The position numbers and the translations under genes are program-made. From Streptomyces sp. TG1A-60 (lineage in GTDB: Bacteria; Actinomycetota; Actinomycetes; Streptomycetales; Streptomycetaceae), in NCBI RefSeq assembly GCF_037201975.1, contig NZ_CP147520.1:3596001-3660000 (forward strand): a stretch of DNA of 64,000 bases, in the 5' to 3' direction. Positions 1 to 7,822 of the stretch are shown one piece after another (within the stretch, counting starts at the first letter, position 1; each line of letters starts with the position of its first letter). The notes under the pieces are model-generated. The model saw only the letters and a program-made list of their open reading frames with translations, had not been told where the DNA came from and ran no database searches.

Positions 1-81
1 GCGCAGCTCACCGAAGCCGAGGTCTTCGGGCTCGTGCGTACGGGGCAGGGCGGCGAGGGCCTGCCGTTCAGTGACAAGCAT
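1..81 (-). CDS. Partial CDS, 5' end only, function unknown
   Basis: The first 27 codons of a gene that leaves the window on the left. The predicted N-terminus begins MLVTERQALAALPRTHEPED. The start is supported by a strong ribosome binding site (GGGAGG) about nine bases upstream of the ATG. It is co-directional with the thioesterase and SnoaL-like genes to its right, separated by 65 bases, so the three may form one operon. Too little is visible to assign a function. Confidence 0.55.
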   Translation of the reverse strand, partial: MLVTERQALAALPRTHEPEDLGFGELR

Positions 82-146
82 GCGGGTATGCCTCCCTGAT
101 CACGATCCGGCTTCTTCTCTGGCATTTTCGTGAGGCCGTGCCACCA

Positions 147-956
147 CTAGGACGGTACGGCGATGACGTACCGGGCCACGACCGCAGCCAACTGGCGCAG
201 CAGCTCATCCGCGTGGGAGCGGATGAAGAAGTGCCCGCCGGGCATCGTCCGCAGCTCGCTGCCTCTGCCGCCGTGGGCCCGCCACGCGGCCATCTTGGGT
301 AAGGGCACGAGATCGTCGTCCACACCGGTGAACAGGTGGAGCGGCACTCTCAGCGGCTCGACGTCCGCCGGGTCGGTCCAGCCCGAGCAGAGCCGGAGAT
401 CGTCACGTACGAGCGGCATGTAGGCCGCGCGGAACCGGGGCCGCCGGGCCAATTCCCAGGAGATGCCGCCCAGTTCGGCCAGACGGGTGGCGAGCGTCTC
501 GTCGTCGGCGTCCGGGTCCATGATCCGGTTCGGCGGGACGTGCGGCGCGCGGTGCGAGCTCAGCACGAGCGCGCGCGGCAGCGGAGCGCCCCGCCGTTGC
601 CGGGCCAGTGTGAGGGCGTGCGCGATGAACGCGCCCATGCTGTGCCCGTAGAGGACGTACGGCTGGCAGAACGCGTCGTCCAGTTGCTCGTCCAGGTCGG
701 CGACGAGGGCGTCGAGGTCAGTGAACCTCGGTTCGTGGGCCCGCTCCTCACGGCCGGGCAACCGGATCGGCAGGACCCGCACCCCGGCGTCGAGGGTGTC
801 GAGCCGCTCCTGCCAGGAGGCGTAGAGGGAGGCCCCGCCGCCGGCACAGGGCAGACAGAAGAGGTCCAGCCCTGCTCCCGCGCGGGGTTCCGGTGACGTG
901 GGCAGCGATTCCGGCGGCTGCGTCCGGTGCGGCGTGCTCGGCAGATACAGCGTCAT
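147..956 (-). CDS. Type II thioesterase (alpha/beta hydrolase)
   Basis: A 269-residue stand-alone thioesterase of the kind that edits carrier proteins in polyketide and nonribosomal peptide assembly lines by hydrolysing misprimed acyl groups. Visible family marks are the N-terminal FCLPCAGGGASLYASW stretch, the nucleophile motif GHSMGA, the downstream TGVDDDLVP acid region and the C-terminal GGHFFI histidine. Length is normal. A GTG one codon upstream of the ATG is an alternative start. No carrier protein or megasynthase is visible in the window, so its partner probably lies further left or the gene is a stranded piece of another cluster. It is separated from the biosynthetic island on the right by the att-like repeat at 2537. 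Confidence 0.88.
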   Translation of the reverse strand: MTLYLPSTPHRTQPPESLPTSPEPRAGAGLDLFCLPCAGGGASLYASWQERLDTLDAGVRVLPIRLPGREERAHEPRFTDLDALVADLDEQLDDAFCQPYVLYGHSMGAFIAHALTLARQRRGAPLPRALVLSSHRAPHVPPNRIMDPDADDETLATRLAELGGISWELARRPRFRAAYMPLVRDDLRLCSGWTDPADVEPLRVPLHLFTGVDDDLVPLPKMAAWRAHGGRGSELRTMPGGHFFIRSHADELLRQLAAVVARYVIAVPS

Positions 957-977
957 CACTGACGTGACCCGCGCGCC

Positions 978-1394
978 TCAGACCAACTGCCGGGCGGCGG
1001 CCGCGAGGTCGTAGTACAGCGTCGCGCCGACCAGCAACTCGCCGTCGAACTGCGAGAGCACCGCCACGGGCAGTTCCATCCGCTTGCCCTGGTTGGGGAT
1101 GTCCTGCCAGTCGGCGGCCTGGGTACCGCTGAAGCGGCCCTCCACGATGACCGCGTCGGCCGTGTGGTGGATCGACCTCAGCTCGTGCGCCAGGTCAGGG
1201 AAGGCGGCGAGCATGCCGTCGAAGTGACGGCGGATCACGTCGTCGCCGACCAGGGGCTGTCCCTCGAAGGGGACGATGCGACTCACACTCGTGCCGGGCC
1301 CGCCCCCCGACACCATACCGACGGCGTACCTGATGACCACGTCCTCGCGCCGCTTCCGCAGGCCGACGCAGGTCCCCCGCTGATCGATTTTCAT
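978..1394 (-). CDS. SnoaL-like / NTF2-fold protein (ester cyclase type)
   Basis: A 138-residue protein with the small NTF2-like fold pattern: DDVIRRHFDGMLAAFPDLAH followed by a beta-rich segment VIVEGRFSGTQ and a GKRMELPVAVLSQFDG strand. SnoaL-type proteins catalyse aldol cyclisation or act as small hydrolases and isomerases in natural product pathways; the actual reaction here cannot be read from sequence. The start was set at the ATG with a purine-rich GGGGGAG upstream rather than a longer frame extending to 1784, whose extra residues look noncoding. It lies 21 bases upstream of the thioesterase gene on the same strand. Confidence 0.7.
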   Translation of the reverse strand: MKIDQRGTCVGLRKRREDVVIRYAVGMVSGGGPGTSVSRIVPFEGQPLVGDDVIRRHFDGMLAAFPDLAHELRSIHHTADAVIVEGRFSGTQAADWQDIPNQGKRMELPVAVLSQFDGELLVGATLYYDLAAAARQLV

Positions 1395-1889
1395 CCCCGT
1401 GTGTCTCCCCCGTCGAGGCTGGAATGGAACCCAGCCGTGCACGCAACAATCCAAACCGTCCTCAGGTAGGGGCGTCCCTCCAGGGGGACGGCCGAATGTG
1501 CTGCCCCAGCGCCATCTGAAGCTGTCCCCCGGGAGCGCCGTGGACCGGAGCCCACCGTCTCGCCGTTCTGCGCACGATTGAACGCGGGGGCCTCCATTCA
1601 AGCAACAGCATTCTTGACCTTGGCTTGAAATACTCAATGCCCGCGAGGCTCGAAATGTCTGCCGGACGGCCACGGCCGGGATTCCGGATGCCCTCACAGT
1701 ACGTACCATTGGACCTTTGTCTGCGGACACAACGCGTCTCAGCATGCGTTCCGCTTGTATCGATCTACCAGCGGGCCCGTACACGACTACACCTCACCCC
1801 GCCGCCTTTTTGACCAGATCCGAACAGACATGAACAGTAAGGACCACCAGGGACTACACCCTCCGCCCAAAACGGTCGTGTCCCAGGAC

Positions 1890-2053
1890 GTGGTGTATGG
1901 GATCAAGCACTACGCGTTCCGGTTCGAGGCCCGTGCCGAACTGTGCGGAGGGCGGCAGCCCACGAAGCGTGCCGGTAGGGCGCGTTGGACACCCGATCGG
2001 GCGGGGCTACCGTCCCTGGCCTGCGGATTCCGTGACTTGATCCCCTACACCAC
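1890..2053. repeat. 18-bp inverted repeat pair in a gene-poor stretch
   Basis: GTGGTGTATGGGATCAAG at 1890-1907 is mirrored with one mismatch at 2036-2053. The ~165-bp unit has no credible ORF and could be a MITE-like or IS-end relic. The surrounding interval 1395-2275 contains no gene that I can support. Confidence 0.5.
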
Positions 2054-2139
2054 CTGGCGGGACGCCATCCCCAAAACCGACCGACCAGCTCACCGATCCC
2101 CGCTGCGACATGCGGCGGGAGATGGCGTCCTGCCAGGTG
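2051..2139. repeat. Long imperfect hairpin (19-bp arms)
   Basis: CACCTGGCGGGACGCCATC at 2051-2069 pairs, with one mismatch, with 2121-2139. It abuts the preceding inverted repeat and lies beside an IS256 remnant, so it is probably part of a decayed IS end. A structured RNA is possible but nothing else supports it. Confidence 0.45.
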
Positions 2140-2275
2140 CGGTAGGTGAGGTTCCCCCGTCATGCGGGAGGTGCTGATCAGCTGGTCAGCAGGGGTTGAT
2201 GGGTGTTCAGATTCGTTGGTTCGGCCGTCCTGCTGGGTGTGTCAGTTTTAACGGCTGATCTTGGTTGTTGAGTGG

Positions 2276-2419
2276 TCAGTTGTTGCTCGGGGTCAGTCGG
2301 CCCTCGAAGGCGATTGAATAGGCGTTCAGGGGTGCCTTCCAGCGCATGGTCCACCGCTTGCGGCCCTTCCCCGTCGGGTCCAGGCTCATCAGCGCCATGT
2401 AGACGCACTTGAGGGCGGC
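2276..2419 (-). pseudogene. C-terminal remnant of an IS256-family transposase
   Basis: The minus strand encodes about 47 residues (LKCVYMALMSLDPTGKGRKR onward to a TGA) that are nearly identical to the last residues of the IS256 transposase at 32.5-32.66 kb. Everything upstream of this C-terminal tail is missing. It marks an older IS insertion next to the leftmost att-like repeat. Confidence 0.85.
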
Positions 2420-2427
2420 CCAAACCC

Positions 2428-2725
2428 GACCTACGCATTACGATGCACAGGCGGACAGTGCCCGATTTGCCGAGATTCCAAGGTCAACGAAAACAAGAAA
2501 CCCCAGGTCAAAGGCTTGACCTGGAGGTTCACCATGGAGCCGCCTTCGGGATTCGAACCCGAGACCTACGCATTACCAGACCGTGAGCGTTCGTGTTGCG
2601 TGGTGCCTGGCCGTGCTGCTGAGTGACGTTCTACCTGATCAGAACATCTACGGCTGGCTGGCCTGTGTTGCCTCGTATGACGTCGTCCAAAGGCGTCCGG
2701 CCACCGGCTGGCCACCGAAGCAGGC
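2428..2725. repeat. att-associated repeat arm, copy 1
   Basis: About 300 bp that resemble 42607-42905. The shared parts are a short extra copy of the tRNA segment (GACCTACGCATTACGATGCA at 2428, 134 bp before its main copy), a hairpin CCAGGTCA-loop-TGACCTGG (2503-2524), the tRNA-Thr 3' core at 2537-2576 and a trailing GTCCAAAGGCGTCCGGCCAC block near 2690. The trailing block also follows the core at 34863. This looks like attachment-site flanking DNA left by related integrative elements. Confidence 0.7.
2537..2576. repeat. att-like site: tRNA-Thr 3'-end copy (site 1, leftmost)
   Basis: Forty bases identical to the 3' half of the tRNA-Thr gene at 60764-60837 (acceptor 3' strand, T arm, variable region and part of the anticodon loop) in the same orientation. 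It lacks the 5' half, so it is not a tRNA gene. Such 3'-end copies are typical attachment sites of integrative elements that insert into tRNA genes. Confidence 0.85.
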
Positions 2726-3161
2726 GCCGCTGGCGACCAAGAACTGAACCACCGGGGTTGTTGGATTCCCACAGGTAGGAGCAGCGGGCGGCCTTTTCGA
2801 GGGCGTTGGTGGGCGGTTGCTGCGTGCTGCGGTCTTCACAGTGATCAGCGCGGTACTGGCGACGGTCGGCCACCACGGCGTCCGAGGACCCGGTGCCGTG
2901 GTTGCGGCTGGCCGCGAACGACGGCAGCCGTATTCCTGATCGCAGTCCCAGCGGCAGGGCGCGTGCGACGGCCGCCTTGCCGTGCTGATACAGCGCGCCG
3001 AGACAGTCTGCTTCTCACGAAGGCCCTCGCCAGACTGCCCGCGGTCGCGCCGGCGGAGCGACAAAGCTGATCACTGCCGCTCCCGCACCACCTCAGGCTG
3101 TCGTACGCCTGTGACAAAGTGGCTCGGCGCGAACCGCGGACGGCGTCGGCCCCGTGGCACC
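2577..3161. other. Stretch with no recognisable gene
   Basis: After the att-like core and its arm, no reading frame here shows a recognisable domain, a good ribosome binding site or a match to a neighbour. It ends at the start region of the oxidoreductase gene. Confidence 0.5.
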
Positions 3162-3170
3162 ATGCGCCTC

Positions 3171-4157
3171 ATGAAGGCAGCGTACATAGAGGGGTTCGGG
3201 CCGGCGGACGCCATTCGGTTCGGTGAACTCCCCCCGCCCTTAGAGGGCCCGACGGACGTGCTGGTCGACGTCATCGCCACAACGGTCAATCCGGTGGACA
3301 CATTCGTCCGCTCCGGTGCATGGCGGACCCCGGTGACCTTCCCGTTCGTCATCGGCCGTGACGTGGTCGGCACGGTCTCCGCCACCGGCGCGGGCGTGGC
3401 CGGCTTCGCCGTGGGGGACGTCGTGTGGTGCAACAGCCTCGGCCACGGCGGACGGCAGGGGGCGGCGGCGGAGCGGGTGGTGGTGCCGGTCGACCGGCTC
3501 TACCACCTGCCGGGCCCGGTCTCCCCGACGGACGCTGCGGCCGTGCTGCACCCGGCGGCCACGGCGTATCTCGGACTGTTCACCCACGGCGCGCTGCGCA
3601 CTGGGGAGACCGTCCTGGTCGTCGGGGCCGCCGGGAACGTGGGCAGTGCGGCGGTCGTGCTCGCCGCCGAAGCCGGCGCGCGGGTGATGGCCACCGCCCG
3701 CTCCCACGACGAGGAGCACTGCCGCGGCCTCGGGGCGGAAGGGTTCGCCGACTATCGCGAGCCCGAACTCATCGACCGCTGCCGGGAATTCGCCCCCCAC
3801 GGGTTCGACCTCGTCGTCGACGCGGCTGGCTGGAACGACCTGGACACCGCGGTCGGCCTCCTCGCATTCCGCGGCCGTGTCATGGTACTCGCCGGCCTCC
3901 GGTCACGCCCCGTTCTTCCCGTGGGCCCGCTCTACCTCAAGGACGGATCCGTCACCGGTTTCGTCATCTCTCGCGCCACGACCTCCGAACTCGCGGAAGC
4001 CGCGCACGCCCTGAACCGGCTTCTGGCGCAGGGGCGTCTGCGGTCCCGTGCGGTCGAGGAAGCACCGCTGAGTGCCGCGGCCGAGGTCCACGCCCGTCTG
4101 GAGCGGGGTCAACTGCACGGAAAGCGTGTCCTCCTGCGCCCGGACTTCGACGCCTGA
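3171..4157 (+). CDS. Zinc-free MDR family NAD(P)H oxidoreductase (quinone oxidoreductase type)
   Basis: A 328-residue medium-chain dehydrogenase/reductase. The N-terminal GroES-like half (residues 1-130) carries NPVDTFVRSG and PFVIGRDVVGTV. The Rossmann half has the nucleotide-binding stretch VLVVGAAGNVGSAAVVLA, then DLVVDAAG. The catalytic zinc ligands of alcohol dehydrogenases are absent, as expected for quinone reductase or enoyl reductase-like members. The start is the ATG of MKAAYIEGFG; another ATG lies three codons upstream. It is the first gene of the island after the att-like repeat. The substrate is unknown; reduction of an enone or quinone intermediate would fit the aromatic chemistry next door. 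Confidence 0.85.
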   Translation: MKAAYIEGFGPADAIRFGELPPPLEGPTDVLVDVIATTVNPVDTFVRSGAWRTPVTFPFVIGRDVVGTVSATGAGVAGFAVGDVVWCNSLGHGGRQGAAAERVVVPVDRLYHLPGPVSPTDAAAVLHPAATAYLGLFTHGALRTGETVLVVGAAGNVGSAAVVLAAEAGARVMATARSHDEEHCRGLGAEGFADYREPELIDRCREFAPHGFDLVVDAAGWNDLDTAVGLLAFRGRVMVLAGLRSRPVLPVGPLYLKDGSVTGFVISRATTSELAEAAHALNRLLAQGRLRSRAVEEAPLSAAAEVHARLERGQLHGKRVLLRPDFDA

Positions 4158-4359
4158 ATCGATCGTCACGGCACGACAGGTGCTCAGCCCCGGCCAGCCC
4201 TGCCGCGCCCGAACCCACCCAGCCGCGCACCCACCGCAGCGGCGCTTCGACGCACCCGCGCACCGGCCGACGCGTCGACTCAACCCAGACGGCACCGACT
4301 TGACGGACCCGCAAGGCGTCCGTTGACCGCGTTACACGCCACTGGCGACGCTTCGGGCC

Positions 4360-4929
4360 ATGACTGACAGCGAACTCAGGAACACCCCGCCGGAGAACAC
4401 CCCGCTCGACACCCCCCTCTTCCAGGTCAGCGCCGAAGCGCACGTCACCGTATCGCCGGACGAGGTGTACGTCACGGTCAGCGACCTGCCACGCAGCGGC
4501 GAGTGGAGTGTGGAGTGCAGTGGCGGGCAGTGGATCTCCGGCACTCCCGCAACCGTGGGCGCGGTCTTCCGCGGCGAGAACCACCGACCCGAGGATGTGG
4601 TCGCCTGGGCGCCCGTCGTACGCGGTGAGTGGACCACCGAGTCCGAGGTCGTCGAGGCCGAGCCGGGCCGCATCTTCCGCTGGGCGATCCGTGACCGCGC
4701 CGGACGGCGGCAGGAGAGCGTCTGGTCGTTCGAGATGCGCGCCGCGGACCACGGCTGTGTCCTGGTGCACCACTTCTGGATGGGCAGGCCCACCGAAGGC
4801 ATCCGCGGCATCACCGCCCACATGGACGCGGCGGAGAAGCGGACGTTCTTCAGCGACTGGTCGGCCAAGCTCACGGCGGACATGACGGCGACCGTCCAGC
4901 GGATCAAGCAGGTCATCGAGAAGAACTGA
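4360..4929 (+). CDS. SRPBCC (START-like) domain protein
   Basis: A 189-residue single-domain protein of the SRPBCC superfamily, related to polyketide cyclases and Coxg-like proteins. Recognisable parts are EAHVTVSPDEVYVTVSDLPR near the N-terminus, SVECSGGQWISGTPATVGAV, the long beta stretch ending VWSFEMRAADHGCVLVHHFW, and the amphipathic C-terminal helix. Such proteins bind hydrophobic ligands in a deep cavity, and some act as aromatases or cyclases. It precedes the ligase gene by about 120 bases on the same strand. The role in the pathway is not determinable from sequence. Confidence 0.75.
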   Translation: MTDSELRNTPPENTPLDTPLFQVSAEAHVTVSPDEVYVTVSDLPRSGEWSVECSGGQWISGTPATVGAVFRGENHRPEDVVAWAPVVRGEWTTESEVVEAEPGRIFRWAIRDRAGRRQESVWSFEMRAADHGCVLVHHFWMGRPTEGIRGITAHMDAAEKRTFFSDWSAKLTADMTATVQRIKQVIEKN

Positions 4930-5048
4930 CCTGCCCCCTGACCCGGTCCCCTCGTAGGCCCGTGCCTCCGCGCGTACCCGTACGCACTCCGAAACGAACT
5001 GCGAACCGAACCCTGACTCTCCGCAGCAACCGGCGGGAAGGCGGACAG

Positions 5049-6620
5049 ATGCTGTTGCAGCGCATAGGAAACCGTGGAATCCGGCTGGGGACGCTATTCG
5101 AGCGCGCCGCGTCCCGGCATCCAGCGAACGTGCTGATCCTGGACCACGGCCTGGACCTGGCGCCGGACCTCGGCCGCCGGGCCACCGTGGCGGAGCTGGC
5201 GGAGCTGGTGGCCGAACAGGCCTCGCGGCTCTGGGCGGCGAAGGTCCGGCCCGGCGAACGGGTCGTGGTCCACAAGTCCAACAGCTTCGACATCACCCTG
5301 CTCGCCTGTGCGATCAGCCGCATCGGCGCGGTGCCCGTGCTGCTCTCGCCCCAGCTCGACGGCGACACAGTGGCCGAACTGATACGCCGCGCGGACCGGC
5401 CCCACCTCATCACCGACCAGGCCACACTGGACGAATCGCTGCCCGAGACGGTCTTCGACCTGGCCGAGGACGTTCTGCTCACCTCCGGCCACCATGGCCG
5501 TGCCGTGGAACTGGAGGACTTCGCCGGCGTCCGGCGGGTCGCTCCGGTGACCATGCCCGCCGACCAACCGACCCTGATCACCCACACGTCCGGCACCACC
5601 GGCATCCCCAAGCTGGCGGTGCACACGGGGCTGACCCTGCAGGCCCGTTACCGCCCGCAGCGGCTGGCGATCGAACCGGTCGTCCGGAGGCGGGAAACCA
5701 TCGCGATGCACGTCTCGTTCGTCCACTCGCGGCTGTTCACCGCCTTGGCCATCTCGCTGCTGAAGGGCTTCCCGATCGTCGTGCTGTCCGACTCGGACCC
5801 GGTGCGGGTGGCCGACCTCTTCGCCCGGGTCCGCCCGGGAATCCTTGAGGCGCATCCCAACACCTTCATGCGCTGGGAGAGCCTGGCGGACGACCCGCGC
5901 GGGCCACTGGCGGGCGTCAAGCTGTTCAGCAGCACGTTCGACGCCATCCATCCGCGTACCGTGCACCGGCTGCTGCACGCCTCGCGCCGCAGGGCACCGC
6001 TGTTCGGGCAGCTCTACGGGCAGAGCGAGGTGGGTCCCACGGTGGTGCGCGCCTTCACCCGGCGGCGCGCTCCGGAGGCGGACGGACGCTGCGTGGGCAG
6101 GCCCTTCCCCGGCATGACCGACGTCCGGGTGGTCAGCCGCGACGGGCGGCCCCCCTCGGAATCCAACCCTGGCTACATCGAGGTGCGCAGCGACGGACGG
6201 ATCAAGACCTATCTGGGCGAGCCGGAGCGCTACGCCCAGCAGCTCAGCGACGGGTGGTGGCGGATGGGGGACGTCGGCTACCGGAGCAAGTGGGGGTGTC
6301 TGCACCTGCTCGACCGCGAAGTCGACCTGATCCCCGGGTTCGGCAGCACGCTCGCCGTGGAGGACGCCCTGTTCGCGCGGCTGGACGAACTCGCCGAAGT
6401 GATCATCATCCCCGGCGCGGACGGCGCCGCCGTTCCCGTGGTGTGCACCAAGGACGACAAGCCCCTCGACCGGGACGCGTGGTCCAGGGCGGTCGCCGGG
6501 CTGCCCGCGATGGCGGAGCCGGTGCAGCGGCGCCTGACGGAGCTGCCGCAGACCGCCACCACGAAGATCAAACGACTCGAACTCGCGAAGCGGCTGACCG
6601 CCGCCGGTTCGGGCGAGTAG
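5049..6620 (+). CDS. AMP-forming ligase (class I adenylate-forming); candidate CreM-like diazotase or acyl-CoA ligase
   Basis: A 523-residue ANL-superfamily enzyme. The phosphate-binding loop HTSGTTGIPK is at about 179-188. The adenine motif region GQLYGQSEVG, the hinge region WRMGDVGYR and the C-terminal lysine motif TTKIKR are all present, so both domains look intact. The start is the ATG preceded by GGAAGG; the longer frame upstream is not supported. Ordinary members adenylate carboxylates. In the cremeomycin pathway, however, the related CreM uses ATP to activate nitrite and diazotise an aryl amine. Because the two genes downstream look like the nitrite-producing pair, a nitrite-activating role is plausible here, but aryl-acid activation cannot be excluded. 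Confidence 0.8.
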   Translation: MLLQRIGNRGIRLGTLFERAASRHPANVLILDHGLDLAPDLGRRATVAELAELVAEQASRLWAAKVRPGERVVVHKSNSFDITLLACAISRIGAVPVLLSPQLDGDTVAELIRRADRPHLITDQATLDESLPETVFDLAEDVLLTSGHHGRAVELEDFAGVRRVAPVTMPADQPTLITHTSGTTGIPKLAVHTGLTLQARYRPQRLAIEPVVRRRETIAMHVSFVHSRLFTALAISLLKGFPIVVLSDSDPVRVADLFARVRPGILEAHPNTFMRWESLADDPRGPLAGVKLFSSTFDAIHPRTVHRLLHASRRRAPLFGQLYGQSEVGPTVVRAFTRRRAPEADGRCVGRPFPGMTDVRVVSRDGRPPSESNPGYIEVRSDGRIKTYLGEPERYAQQLSDGWWRMGDVGYRSKWGCLHLLDREVDLIPGFGSTLAVEDALFARLDELAEVIIIPGADGAAVPVVCTKDDKPLDRDAWSRAVAGLPAMAEPVQRRLTELPQTATTKIKRLELAKRLTAAGSGE

Positions 6621-6628
6621 GGGGCGGC

Positions 6629-7822
6629 ATGGCGAAGTTGGTCATTGTCGGTGGCGGTATCGGCGGCCTGGCGGCGGCCCTCGCCCTCGCCCGGCGCGGG
6701 CATCGCGCCGTGGTGCTGGAGCGAGCCGACGAGTTCTCGGAGATCGGCGCGGGCATCCAGCTGGCGCCGAACGGGCTCCACGCCCTCGACCGTCTCGGTC
6801 TCGGTGGCGCCGTATGCGTCCGCGCGGTGCACATCGACGAACTGAGGTTCATGGACGGCGTGACCGGTGCGCACGTGGCGAGCATGCCGCTCACCGGTGC
6901 CTACCGACGCCGGTTCGGCAATCCGTACGTCGTGGTCCACCGCGGCGAGCTGCACCGGCTGCTCCTGGAAGCCTGCCGCCACCGGTCGGAGGCGATCGAC
7001 CTGCGCGCCGGCAGCCGGGCCACCGGCTACCGCCAGGACGGCTTTGGCGCGACCGTGCTCCTGGACGGCGGAGAGCGGGTCACGGGGGACGCGGTGATCG
7101 GCGCCGACGGCATCCACTCGGCGATCCGGCGGCAGCTCGTCGGTGACGGCGCACCGCGCGTCGCGGGCATCACCGTGTACCGCACGGTCATCCCGATGGA
7201 GCGCGTCCCCGAGGAGCTGCGGTGGAACGCCGTGACCTGGTGGGCCGGACCGGGCCGCCATTTCGTGCACTACGCCATCGCCGGTGGCCGGTACCTCAAT
7301 CTCGCCCCGAGCGTCGAGAACGGAGTCACCGAGCCGTTCGCCGCGGTCCCCGTGGACCGGGAGCGGGTGCGCGACACGTTCGCCTCCCTGGCCCCGGTGG
7401 CACAGCGGCTCCTGGCCCTGGGCGAGGACTGGAAGTCCTGGGCGCTGGTCGACCGGGACCCGGTGGACCGCTGGACCGACGGGCGGGTGACGCTGCTCGG
7501 CGACGCGGCACACCCGATGCTGCACTACGCCGCCCAAGGGGCCTGCCAGGCCCTGGAGGACGCGGTCGTCCTCGGCGACCTGCTCGACGACGAGGCGGAG
7601 ACGGTCCCTGACCGGTTGGAGAAGTACAACGCCGAACGGCGCGACCGCACCGCCCGGATCACCCACGCCGCCCGGGCGAGCACCCGGCTGTGGCATCCGG
7701 CCGGAGCAGAAGCGAAAGCGAGGAACGAGATGTTGTCGGCCCTGTCCGGCACGGACCTGCACGACCACGTGGCCTGGATGCACGGAACGCGTGCGTTCGG
7801 CGCCGCCGGAGCCCGGCGATGA
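6629..7822 (+). CDS. FAD-dependent aromatic monooxygenase (salicylate/3-hydroxybenzoate hydroxylase type)
   Basis: A 397-residue class A flavoprotein monooxygenase. It has the N-terminal Rossmann dinucleotide motif VGGGIGGLAAALALARRG, the central DG motif (GDAVIGADGIHSAIR) and the second FAD motif GDAAHPMLHYAAQGACQALE. These enzymes use NAD(P)H and oxygen to hydroxylate electron-rich aromatic rings, sometimes with decarboxylation. The gene starts nine bases after the ligase stop and overlaps the next gene by ATGA, so translation is coupled. The likely substrate is a hydroxyanthranilate-type aromatic made by the convergent operon; that is inference from context. Confidence 0.9.
   Translation: MAKLVIVGGGIGGLAAALALARRGHRAVVLERADEFSEIGAGIQLAPNGLHALDRLGLGGAVCVRAVHIDELRFMDGVTGAHVASMPLTGAYRRRFGNPYVVVHRGELHRLLLEACRHRSEAIDLRAGSRATGYRQDGFGATVLLDGGERVTGDAVIGADGIHSAIRRQLVGDGAPRVAGITVYRTVIPMERVPEELRWNAVTWWAGPGRHFVHYAIAGGRYLNLAPSVENGVTEPFAAVPVDRERVRDTFASLAPVAQRLLALGEDWKSWALVDRDPVDRWTDGRVTLLGDAAHPMLHYAAQGACQALEDAVVLGDLLDDEAETVPDRLEKYNAERRDRTARITHAARASTRLWHPAGAEAKARNEMLSALSGTDLHDHVAWMHGTRAFGAAGARR

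Noticed and set aside
2537..2576. A tRNA gene at the leftmost core (and likewise at 34863 and 42715)
   Set aside because: Only the 3' half is present; there is no D arm, 5' acceptor strand or complete anticodon stem, so these are attachment-site copies.
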